A stretch of DNA of 64,000 bases, taken from the IMG/VR virus record IMGVR_UViG_3300021602_000008, positions 1 to 64,000 of that record; one strand, 5' to 3'. This document shows positions 1 to 7,062 of the stretch, in pieces (within the stretch, counting starts at the first letter, position 1; each line of letters starts with the position of its first letter). This DNA comes from a virus. A program made the translations under genes and the position numbers. The notes beneath the pieces are model-generated. The model searched no databases, was not told where the DNA came from, and worked only from the letters and a program-made list of their open reading frames with translations.

Positions 1-99
1 GGTGTTTATAAAATGGGTAGGGGGATGTTTGGAAGTGTGGGGGGGAGTGTATATGTTTGTGATAGAAACCAAGAAAAACAGATGAGTTATGAAACGTGA
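1..99 (+). CDS. C-terminal end of an upstream gene (partial, Gly-rich tail)
   Basis: Frame 1 is open from the first base to a TGA at 97-99 and encodes about 32 residues beginning GVYKMGRGMFGSVGG. The stop overlaps the ATG of the next gene (89) by 11 bases, which is the usual packing in this operon. The G-rich look of positions 15-50 is explained by GGG glycine codons and GTG valines. Too little is visible to name the product. An untranslated leader is the alternative. Confidence 0.45.
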   Translation, partial: GVYKMGRGMFGSVGGSVYVCDRNQEKQMSYET

Positions 100-490
100 A
101 GATTTTAATATCTATAAGCAGAATGAGGGTGCTACAGGGATTAATATTCCATGGGTACCGGGTATTGAAACAACAAGTACCAATTTGCTTATCCAACAAT
201 TACTTATTGATCAGAAAAGGAATTGTTCAGACAATTATTTTTGGAATGGATTTAAAGATTCAAATTTTACTTTATTGCCTGAAGAGGATGTGTTGGATAG
301 TAATGATGGTTATCCTGGTGTGATGTCGTTTTACAAGACGAGTATGGAGCAGGCACATGATGACAGGAGATTTTATATCCATAGGTTGGAGCGATACATT
401 GATGGTGATGGTCCATATGATCCTGAGTTGCATGATTTGGAGGCAACGATAATGGGTATGAAGGAATTTCTTGGAGGTTTAGGTGAGTGA
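89..490 (+). CDS. Hypothetical phage protein, 133 aa
   Basis: This is a small soluble acidic protein with no signal peptide or membrane segment. The N-terminal half has aromatic and Asn-rich stretches (NYFWNGF). The C-terminal half, about residues 75-130, looks helical and charged (YKTSMEQAHDDRRFYIHRLERY). I do not recognise a family. It lies directly upstream of the RusA-type resolvase gene, with the two ends abutting, so it may belong to a DNA-metabolism operon that begins left of the window. The ATG at 89 overlaps the preceding stop, which supports the start. Confidence 0.7.
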   Translation: MKREDFNIYKQNEGATGINIPWVPGIETTSTNLLIQQLLIDQKRNCSDNYFWNGFKDSNFTLLPEEDVLDSNDGYPGVMSFYKTSMEQAHDDRRFYIHRLERYIDGDGPYDPELHDLEATIMGMKEFLGGLGE

Positions 491-491
491 G

Positions 492-989
492 ATGAAGCAG
501 ACCACGCCTGTCAAGCATCTTCGTGATGACTTGCGTGCACAGGGTATAGCTATTCCCATGGAGCAATATGCGTTTATGTTTTTTGTTCCCATCAATACAC
601 CCAGCAGTAAGAATAGCAAGAACATTGTTACCAATTTCAAGACCAAGCGGCCCATGTTGATAAGCAATAAGCTTACGCAGGATTACAAAAAGGCTACGGG
701 TATTGTATATCAGGCAGAGAAGTCAAGGTTCCGAAAGGCTACTGAGCATTTAGTAAAGCCATTGATGGTTGAGTTTGAGTTCTTGCGTGATAGCAACAGG
801 CATTTTGACTTGATCAATGCGGCACAGATAGTTCAGGACATGATGGTTGAGCATGAGTTATTGGATGATGATGATTATACGAATGTGATTCCGTATTTTG
901 TGCCTCCGAAAGTATTGAAGAATCATCCGGGTGTATGGGTGAGGGTTATTGATACGAGTAAGTTCAAGCCTAATTTCAAGAAGATATGA
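492..989 (+). CDS. RusA-like Holliday junction resolvase
   Basis: The protein resembles the RusA family of small phage endonucleases, which cut Holliday junctions and branched DNA to clear replication intermediates before packaging. Counting from the upstream GTG, residues about 95-132 carry the hallmark arrangement: an acidic pair and DxxN (D103, D109, N112), then D119 in AQIVQDMM, then the DDDD cluster at 128-131 followed by a beta strand. The length of about 165 aa is slightly longer than E. coli RusA. I chose the ATG at 492, one base after the previous stop, because nearly all genes here use ATG. A GTG at 483 behind GGAGG (473-477) would add three residues. The gene is followed by an ATGA overlap into the next gene. 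Confidence 0.8.
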   Translation: MKQTTPVKHLRDDLRAQGIAIPMEQYAFMFFVPINTPSSKNSKNIVTNFKTKRPMLISNKLTQDYKKATGIVYQAEKSRFRKATEHLVKPLMVEFEFLRDSNRHFDLINAAQIVQDMMVEHELLDDDDYTNVIPYFVPPKVLKNHPGVWVRVIDTSKFKPNFKKI

Positions 990-1279
990 CAGACACAGAC
1001 AAGAAACTTATGAATGATTTCAATGCCTCTATCCGCAAGGAGAAGCATTGGATCAAGACGGGTACGGAGGTTGCACATCGCGACCATACGTTCCGCAAGA
1101 TGTACGTTGATCAGATCGTGAAGATCACCAAGCAGGTAGACATGGGCAAGGGGCCTGAGACGAGGACATTTGTTCTTGGTGTTGACTGTCATTGGATCGA
1201 CAAGGATGGAATTTATGGCAAGGGACGTTTCCTTACCAATGAACTTGTACCTTGGAAAAACGATGGACAATCAAACTGA
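986..1279 (+). CDS. Small hypothetical protein, 97 aa
   Basis: The start overlaps the resolvase stop as ATGA, so the two are translationally coupled. The product is basic and contains a central beta-rich segment (FVLGVDCHWIDKDGIYGKGRFLTNELVPW) that could form a small barrel. No catalytic motif or membrane segment is seen. Its C-terminus overlaps the next gene by 17 bases. I infer a role in the resolvase operon from position only. Confidence 0.65.
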   Translation: MTDTDKKLMNDFNASIRKEKHWIKTGTEVAHRDHTFRKMYVDQIVKITKQVDMGKGPETRTFVLGVDCHWIDKDGIYGKGRFLTNELVPWKNDGQSN

Positions 1280-1793
1280 TATCTTCGACATCTTGAATGA
1301 GATTCCTGTCCTTACTCCTGAAGGTCGGTCTGTTCCACAATTCAAGAATCTTGCAAAGAAACATGATGTTGCTGAGTTCGATCAGTTATGCATGTATCTG
1401 TATTTTGTTTACCACAAGAAGAGTGTGTATTTTGATATGCTTCCCATTGAGAGGAAGCAGTTGGTATGCAAGGATCGCCTCAAGGTTAAGTCAGGTGATT
1501 GGAAGAAGTGGGATATGCAGGAAGGTGTTTGTGAATGTGCAGAGTTCATGAATAACATACAGTTCAATGTAACTGAGAAGTTGTTCAATGGCATCAGTAA
1601 AAAGATCGAGGAGTATTTAAAGTTTTGGCAAGACACTGAAATATCGGAAAAAAATCATAATATTGTTGCTGATAGCGTGAAGAACGCGTCTATGCTTGTC
1701 AAGTTGCGTGATGATTTGGAGAAACAGATCTTTCGCAAGAGTGATGAGGACAGGGCATATGGCGGTTCCAAATCAACACGCTTCGAGGGATAA
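1263..1793 (+). CDS. Hypothetical protein, 176 aa, helical
   Basis: The protein is largely alpha-helical and charged, beginning MDNQTDIFDILNEIP. I placed the start at the ATG at 1263, after upstream in-frame residues that read like out-of-frame translation of the previous gene. It has paired cysteines in a CECAEF segment (about residue 90) and a C-terminal coiled-coil-like part (LVKLRDDLEKQIFRK). Size, helicity and position upstream of the terminase large subunit would fit a small terminase subunit, but the TerL gene is more than 3 kb away and no helix-turn-helix is obvious. That identity is only a guess. Confidence 0.65.
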   Translation: MDNQTDIFDILNEIPVLTPEGRSVPQFKNLAKKHDVAEFDQLCMYLYFVYHKKSVYFDMLPIERKQLVCKDRLKVKSGDWKKWDMQEGVCECAEFMNNIQFNVTEKLFNGISKKIEEYLKFWQDTEISEKNHNIVADSVKNASMLVKLRDDLEKQIFRKSDEDRAYGGSKSTRFEG

Positions 1794-1796
1794 ACC

Positions 1797-2033
1797 ATGT
1801 GGTGGAATAAGGACAACGCTACTACCCCAAGTCCATTCAACACCGGCACTGCCGATGATGAATTGGGCCTTTTTTACAAAAGACAATCCTGTACACAATG
1901 CGATGATGATTGTTGCATACTTCTTGAAGGGGTTAATGAACCAATTATTCTTGAGGCAAGTGAGTCATGTATTATGCTTGAGGGTTGTGATGAAGAATTG
2001 GATATTTATTATCTTCGTGCAATAACAAGTTAA
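1797..2033 (+). CDS. Small Cys-containing hypothetical protein, 78 aa
   Basis: The ATG lies three bases after the previous stop. The sequence has a polar Thr/Pro/Asn-rich start and then a cysteine cluster (SCTQCDDDCC). Two similar short segments follow, CCILLEGVNEPIIL and SCIMLEGCDEELDI, an internal imperfect repeat of about 15 residues that looks like two beta hairpins. It may be a minor virion or fibre-tip component, since the genes after it encode appendage-like proteins. No family was recognised. Confidence 0.55.
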   Translation: MWWNKDNATTPSPFNTGTADDELGLFYKRQSCTQCDDDCCILLEGVNEPIILEASESCIMLEGCDEELDIYYLRAITS

Positions 2034-2043
2034 AGCAAAAACC

Positions 2044-2586
2044 ATGTCAGGAATCCCGATATCATTGATGCCATTAGTATTGCAACCAAATGCAACAGAT
2101 AAGATTCCACTTTCACAGGGTGTTAATCTTGGTGACAACAAGAGCATTGAATGGCAACAGTTGGTGAACCTTCTTTCTTCTTTATGCATACAGGCAGGAC
2201 AGACATCCAATTATACAAACACGAATACCACACCTGTTGTAATACCGAATTTCTATACCATCATACCTCAAGGTAAATGGTTATTGACATTCACATCGTG
2301 CATTGGTGGCAATGGAATCACAAGTGATTTATTGTCGTACTATCTTGCAACGAATTCAAATGTGTCATTGGTTTCCTATGATGCAAGTGATGTTTCCTTA
2401 TTGGAAACAGAACGTACACAATCCTATCCTATTACAGGACTTGGGATATTCACCATTGCAACACAATCATTTGTACTCACCGTTCCTGTTGGGGAGCAAC
2501 GCATCATCAAGCCTACATTCACTTCGGCTACGGGAGTATCCTATACAGTTTATTCACGTGTTCTTACCGCACAAAAAACAATATAA
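2044..2586 (+). CDS. Probable virion appendage protein, 180 aa
   Basis: The N-terminus (MPLVLQPNATDKIPLSQGVNLGDNKSIEWQQLVNLLSSL) resembles fibre-attachment segments. The rest is Thr/Ser/Val-rich beta structure typical of receptor-binding or decoration domains. There is no signal peptide, enzyme motif or membrane helix. It is preceded by the A-rich leader AAAGCAAAAACC directly before ATG and followed two bases later by another beta-rich structural gene. I infer that the pair forms one of two appendage modules, the other lying at 47.8-56 kb. Confidence 0.55.
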   Translation: MSGIPISLMPLVLQPNATDKIPLSQGVNLGDNKSIEWQQLVNLLSSLCIQAGQTSNYTNTNTTPVVIPNFYTIIPQGKWLLTFTSCIGGNGITSDLLSYYLATNSNVSLVSYDASDVSLLETERTQSYPITGLGIFTIATQSFVLTVPVGEQRIIKPTFTSATGVSYTVYSRVLTAQKTI

Positions 2587-2588
2587 TC

Positions 2589-3875
2589 ATGGGACCAAAT
2601 TTCTTTCCTGCCGGATTCAGCAAAGTCTTCAATAGAAGTACAAGCAATCCTGTACCAAATCCTATCAAGGATATTGACATTCCATATGCTCCATTGATTT
2701 CAATCACTTATGGAAACCTTCAGACTCTAATTTCCAATAGACAGATTTCTCCAGGACAACATTATCTTATCAATGATAAGGGTGACGAAGGTGTAATTGT
2801 AACGGGTGCAACAGATTCATCCGTTTCTGAAGAGGCCATTGCAAATATGTTGAATGCTGACTTTCAAAAAGTTGGTGATTACTCAGGAATTTCAGGATTT
2901 GTTTTTGGTACTAACCTACAACTTGGAATTTGGACAATAGCACTTACTCCAAACAAGAATGATATCTGTATTTGGAACAATGACCATTACATCAATAAAT
3001 TAGGTGCCAATGATATCACTTCACCTGATATTGATGGGGTGAATTGGAAGAAGATCTCAACAAGAGATGTGGTATCAGGATTTATCCGCGAGTCAAGGAA
3101 TATTATGTTCTCAATGGATTATGGCTTATGGTTTTCAGAAAAGGATTTTACTGGCAATGATGTATTCGGAAACCATCATTTGTTCCCTTGGGGAAACACA
3201 TTGATTTCAAAGACAACTGCATTGCTTGGAAATACCAATACCGATCTGAGAAATTTTCTCGGATCTATGAATGACAATAACTTTGATCTTGAATTTGGTG
3301 CATCAGCAATCATTGCTGACAATACAACAACAGCACAGATCATCACCACAACAATCAAGGGTGATGCATTGAATCCAACAACTGTTGATTTCACTAATTG
3401 TGAAGGAAGCATTACCAATTGTTGGTTCAGCAATGGATGCCATCTGACAATTCCAATGCAACCGGCGTCGGCACTTACCAATATCAAAATACACTTGCCT
3501 TTCATAATCAGTTTTGATCCCAATACAACACTTACTGATATTACCATTGAAAATGGATTCAGCAATTATACAGGGATTATAGATATTACAGCTTTGGATA
3601 CCATTGATCTTGTAACCAATGAGGCTGCAGGAATCATTTCATTGTTCAGTTCAAATGCCACAGAAACAATAAAGACAATATCAATGTCTCAGGAATATTT
3701 TCCTGTAAGATTCTATGTTGAGCCAGGATTGACAGTGACATTTATTTCTCTTGGAATAACAGGGATTAAATTAGTTGGTGGCGGCCCTGCCATTATCAAT
3801 GGTACAACCGGTGATTGGATTGAATTCCAATCAATAGGTGGAGTAATCTATGAAACAAATAAAGGACAATACTAA
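2589..3875 (+). CDS. Beta-rich tail fibre / appendage protein, 428 aa
   Basis: After a short N-terminal linker comes a segment ITYGNLQTLISNRQISPGQ (residues about 38-56). This pattern of Y-x-x-L-x-x-L-I and S-P-G-x-x-Y-x-I-x-D is common at the start of phage appendage domains. Residues about 230-400 are repetitive beta strands rich in Thr, Asn and Ile (TTTAQIITTTIKG, NIKIHLPFIIS) and suggest a beta-helix. The protein probably contributes to host adsorption. No lyase or hydrolase active site is evident. A depolymerase role is possible but unsupported. Confidence 0.6.
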   Translation: MGPNFFPAGFSKVFNRSTSNPVPNPIKDIDIPYAPLISITYGNLQTLISNRQISPGQHYLINDKGDEGVIVTGATDSSVSEEAIANMLNADFQKVGDYSGISGFVFGTNLQLGIWTIALTPNKNDICIWNNDHYINKLGANDITSPDIDGVNWKKISTRDVVSGFIRESRNIMFSMDYGLWFSEKDFTGNDVFGNHHLFPWGNTLISKTTALLGNTNTDLRNFLGSMNDNNFDLEFGASAIIADNTTTAQIITTTIKGDALNPTTVDFTNCEGSITNCWFSNGCHLTIPMQPASALTNIKIHLPFIISFDPNTTLTDITIENGFSNYTGIIDITALDTIDLVTNEAAGIISLFSSNATETIKTISMSQEYFPVRFYVEPGLTVTFISLGITGIKLVGGGPAIINGTTGDWIEFQSIGGVIYETNKGQY

Positions 3876-3886
3876 AACAGAAAACA

Positions 3887-4354
3887 ATGGAAGTAGTACA
3901 CTCAGAAAAAAAGAAAGAAATGAAAACAGAAAACGGAAGAAAAACGATTTCAATTGCAAATATTGAGATCCTTACAGACCTTGCTCCTGCATTGCAGTTG
4001 TTCAAGGCAATCACATTGCCTGGTGCGGTAACGTATTGTGGTGTAAAATCACTCAATGCCTGTACCCAAAAACTCCTTGAATATGACAAGGATAGAATGG
4101 AAATCCTTAATCGTTATTGCAAGAAAGACGAAGCAGGTAACTCAGTTAAGATCATTACCGATGGAAAGGAATGGTTTGATTTTAACGATGACGAGAACAA
4201 GGAAAAAGCGAATATCGAGATACAGGCGTGTCTTGAGAGAAAGGTTTCATTTGAGATACGACAAGTGAGAATGAGTGACATCAAACAGATTAGCATCTCA
4301 GGCGAATTGCTTGAACGATTGATTGAACGACAATTCATTATTGATGACCTTTAA
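3887..4354 (+). CDS. DUF1617-like small phage protein, 155 aa
   Basis: The layout resembles the DUF1617 family found near phage structural genes. An N-terminal beta strand (ISIANIEILTDLAPALQLFKAITLPG) is followed by a helix (CTQKLLEYDKDRMEILNRYCKKD), a beta turn around DGKEWFDF, and a C-terminal helical/strand part with an alternating-charge pattern. Its molecular function is unknown; family members are often grouped with tail or head-completion genes. The ATG at 3887 follows AAAACAGAAAACA. An ATG at 3920 is a possible shorter start. Confidence 0.5.
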   Translation: MEVVHSEKKKEMKTENGRKTISIANIEILTDLAPALQLFKAITLPGAVTYCGVKSLNACTQKLLEYDKDRMEILNRYCKKDEAGNSVKIITDGKEWFDFNDDENKEKANIEIQACLERKVSFEIRQVRMSDIKQISISGELLERLIERQFIIDDL

Positions 4355-4370
4355 ATAAAAAATAAAAACC

Positions 4371-4628
4371 ATGAGTATCTTCTCCAATTTCCATTCAAAA
4401 AGAACAGACTTCACATTGTGGGTTCCTGTTCTATCTTGTTGTTCAATTCCCCAAGATGAATCACGTGAAACAAATTTGACTTACAACAAATGTTGTATCG
4501 ACAAGTTTCTTCATGATCGTGGACAGAATGTTGGAAATGGGATGATACGCAGTGGTGCTCCATTCCGTGCACAAATAGTTTCAATTTCAGTAGGACCAGG
4601 AAATGCAATATCATTGGCTATACATTAA
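4371..4628 (+). CDS. Small hypothetical protein, 85 aa, Cys-containing
   Basis: The gene has a strong A-rich leader (AATAAAAAATAAAAACC) just before the ATG. The product contains two CC pairs (LSCCSI, KCCIDK) and a C-terminal strand-rich part (AQIVSISVGPGNAISLAI). It could be a minor structural protein. No family was recognised and no membrane segment is predicted. Confidence 0.5.
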   Translation: MSIFSNFHSKRTDFTLWVPVLSCCSIPQDESRETNLTYNKCCIDKFLHDRGQNVGNGMIRSGAPFRAQIVSISVGPGNAISLAIH

Positions 4629-4657
4629 TAATCCCTAACCACGTAGAGATACGAAAA

Positions 4658-4942
4658 ATGAAAACTATTGTGACAAACCTAGATAGCCATCCTTTTGTAA
4701 GCTTCATGCTCTCGATAATGTTGCTTCTAACAGGTCATGGATTACATGACTTACAATTGCAGGCACCGAACATAAGTGAACTTCATATGCACATATCACC
4801 GGTAATTATAGAACTCTTGCAGTGTGTAGCGTATATTGGTGCGGGTGTAACTGGAGGTGTATCAGGTCACGGATGGATGATCAAGCAGAAATGGTATGTT
4901 AAATACACACAAAAGAAAATAGAAACCAAGAAAAAGAAATGA
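4658..4942 (+). CDS. Small membrane protein with two transmembrane helices
   Basis: Two hydrophobic helices are visible, at about residues 12-31 (PFVSFMLSIMLLLTGHG) and 48-72 (PVIIELLQCVAYIGAGVTGG). A Lys-rich cytoplasmic tail (KYTQKKIETKKKK) follows. The topology is N-in/C-in with a His-containing loop. Size and topology would allow a holin-like or lysis-accessory role, but a separate holin candidate sits at 51982 beside the peptidase, so I leave the function open. The gene ends in an ATGA overlap with the next gene. Confidence 0.6.
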   Translation: MKTIVTNLDSHPFVSFMLSIMLLLTGHGLHDLQLQAPNISELHMHISPVIIELLQCVAYIGAGVTGGVSGHGWMIKQKWYVKYTQKKIETKKKK

Positions 4943-5160
4943 CAGATCCAAAGAAAGTGCCATTCTCAAAGATAGATGGAGTAGTTGTATTTGAAGACAA
5001 CGATGGTATGGTTGTGCAATATGACAACAATGATATTGCACAATGTGATCGCATCAAGTTCCTTGAAAAGGATCCCGAAAAACTCGATGCGATGTTCAAG
5101 ATAATCTATAATCTCAAAAAGGAATTCGGTTGCAGTATCGGTTTGGTAATGAAGGATTGA
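4939..5160 (+). CDS. Small hypothetical protein, 73 aa
   Basis: The protein starts in an ATGA overlap with the membrane protein gene and ends 12 bases before TerL. It is acidic and begins with beta strands (FSKIDGVVVFEDNDGMVVQYDNNDI), followed by a helix (EKLDAMFKIIYNLKKEFG). No motif was recognised. Its position just before the large terminase suggests a packaging-linked accessory. A small terminase subunit would normally be longer and carry a DNA-binding fold. Confidence 0.55.
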   Translation: MTDPKKVPFSKIDGVVVFEDNDGMVVQYDNNDIAQCDRIKFLEKDPEKLDAMFKIIYNLKKEFGCSIGLVMKD

Positions 5161-5172
5161 AATTGAAAGCAT

Positions 5173-7044
5173 ATGTTCAAGGACACGCATCTATTCTCTC
5201 CTGTAATCTTGGATGGCTTAACACGTGCACATCCAAGAAGCATTGATTATGCCGAATGGTGGGATGAACAGTTCCGCAGATGCAAGGAAGGTTATATTAT
5301 TGATGATGTACGTATAACCGGAAACCATTATTTCTATCTTAATTTTTGGAAGATACGTGGTGTTGATAAGAAGACAGGACGTAAGGATTTAATTGCCCCC
5401 GATTTCATTGACATGGACTATGAATTCTTCCATGACATCGAGGATGCCCGACTAACAGGAAAGAACCAATGTTTCGCAAAACGAAGACAGGTAGGTTACT
5501 CTGAAAAGGTCGCTTCGCTAGCAGGACACGAATTCACTTTTTTCAATAACTCACAGACTGTTATTCTCGCGGGTGAAGAAAAGTATTCAAACAATACCAT
5601 GCGGATGGTTATCCGTGGACTGAATTCCTTGAAGGGAACTGAATTCTACAAGCGTAGAAGTCCAGATACATTGGATCACATTCAGGCACGATATAAGGTT
5701 GTCGAGAATGGTGTTCCAATTTTCCGTGGTTCCAATAGTGAGATCTACAATATTACCTGTAAAAATAATCCGCAGGCTACTGCAGGTAAGTCACCATCAT
5801 TAGCCATCTTCGAGGAGAGTGGTCGTTTTCCAGGAATACGTGCCACTTATCGTTACCTACAACCGTCATTGGAAACAAACTTCGTGAAGACGGGATTTGC
5901 CGTTATGATCGGAACAGGTGGTGAGATGGATAATGGTGCCGATGAATTGGAAGATATCTTCTATGATCCTGAAGGATACGATATGTATTCTTATGAGAAT
6001 CATTGGGGAGAGGGATTGAGTGACAAACTGATTTGTCGTTTTGTTCCTGCATGGAAATTCGCGGTAATCGATAAGGATGGCAATTCATTGAAGGAACCTT
6101 CAATGGAAAAGATCAATGAGTCAAGATCAAAATCATTGAAGAGCAAGGATCCCAATTCATGGATCCAACAACTTACGCAGATGCCACTTACTCCTGAAGA
6201 GTGTTTCATGCGTACAGGTGGAAACATGTTCGATGCAGGAAAACTCAATGCACGTTTGGCTGAGATACGCAGATCGCGTGAACTCTCATCACTTGCACAG
6301 AAAGGTGATCTTGAATGGGTACGCGATAACAATGGAAAGATAACAGGTGTTGAATGGACACCGAATGTGATAAGTGGAAAGTTCCTTATTTATGAACATC
6401 CAATGAAGGATGGTAATGGGAATGTATTCCTGAATCTATACAAGGCCGCTACCGATAGTTACGATAAGGATCAGGCAAACACATCCAAATCAAAGGGATC
6501 TTGCCAGGTATTCAAGACTTTCAAGGACATCAATACAAGTGCAAATAAATTCGTTGCACGTTGTACGGAACGCCCTGAGAAAGCGGAAGAGTTTCATGAG
6601 ATGAGTGCCAAGTTGTGTTACTACTACATGTGTGCAAATCTAATTGAGTGGTCCAACATTAGCATATTCAATTGGTATGAACGTCATGGACTTACACATT
6701 TCCTTAAGGAACGACCGCGTGTTGCGTATGCAAATGTGAAGGATAGCAAGGTTAATAATAAGTTCGGAGTTGATCCATCGACAAAAGAATATTGGTTGAT
6801 AAAATACAGGGATTACATCAAGGATAATGTTGACAAGATGGATGATATTGACCAAATCATTGCAGCGATAAACTATCGTGATGAGAAAGGTTATAACTGT
6901 GACGTTACAATTTCATCTTCACTTTGTCTTGTACATGCAGAGGATGACATGAGCATCACCGTCAAGGCGAAGGAAACAAAAAAAACAGAGTTCTTCCATT
7001 ACACCACAGGTAAGGATGGAAGATTCCAACACAAGTTCAATTAA
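5173..7044 (+). CDS. terL: Terminase large subunit (packaging ATPase-nuclease)
   Basis: TerL pumps phage DNA into the prohead through the portal and cuts it. The ATPase part shows a non-canonical Walker A, R104-RQVGYSEK112, and a Walker B-like LAIFEE (residues 210-215) with tandem glutamates. The nuclease part shows KAATDSYDKDQ with D428, D431 and D433, a form familiar from large Bacteroidota-phage terminases, and a late acidic strand (LCLVHAEDD, about residue 590) that could supply the last metal ligand. The length of 623 aa is normal. The Walker A lacks the usual GxxGxGK spacing, as in several phage terminases. The portal gene follows 18 bases downstream. Confidence 0.88.
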   Translation: MFKDTHLFSPVILDGLTRAHPRSIDYAEWWDEQFRRCKEGYIIDDVRITGNHYFYLNFWKIRGVDKKTGRKDLIAPDFIDMDYEFFHDIEDARLTGKNQCFAKRRQVGYSEKVASLAGHEFTFFNNSQTVILAGEEKYSNNTMRMVIRGLNSLKGTEFYKRRSPDTLDHIQARYKVVENGVPIFRGSNSEIYNITCKNNPQATAGKSPSLAIFEESGRFPGIRATYRYLQPSLETNFVKTGFAVMIGTGGEMDNGADELEDIFYDPEGYDMYSYENHWGEGLSDKLICRFVPAWKFAVIDKDGNSLKEPSMEKINESRSKSLKSKDPNSWIQQLTQMPLTPEECFMRTGGNMFDAGKLNARLAEIRRSRELSSLAQKGDLEWVRDNNGKITGVEWTPNVISGKFLIYEHPMKDGNGNVFLNLYKAATDSYDKDQANTSKSKGSCQVFKTFKDINTSANKFVARCTERPEKAEEFHEMSAKLCYYYMCANLIEWSNISIFNWYERHGLTHFLKERPRVAYANVKDSKVNNKFGVDPSTKEYWLIKYRDYIKDNVDKMDDIDQIIAAINYRDEKGYNCDVTISSSLCLVHAEDDMSITVKAKETKKTEFFHYTTGKDGRFQHKFN

Positions 7045-7062
7045 AAATAATATCTTTATATC

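Noticed and set aside
15-50. Possible G-quadruplex (runs of G at 15-50)
   Set aside because: The runs are glycine codons of an open frame that ends at 97-99 and overlaps the next start. The loop between runs two and three is long.
1170-1262. Extended N-terminus of the 1263 gene
   Set aside because: The extra residues are another-frame reading of the 986-1279 gene. The ATG at 1263 gives the normal short overlap.
4658-4942. Second holin
   Set aside because: Two membrane helices alone are not enough, and a better holin candidate lies beside the peptidase at 51982.
7046-7062. Promoter before the portal gene (TATCTTTA)
   Set aside because: It misses the final G of TAnnTTTG and lies only a few bases before the ATG.
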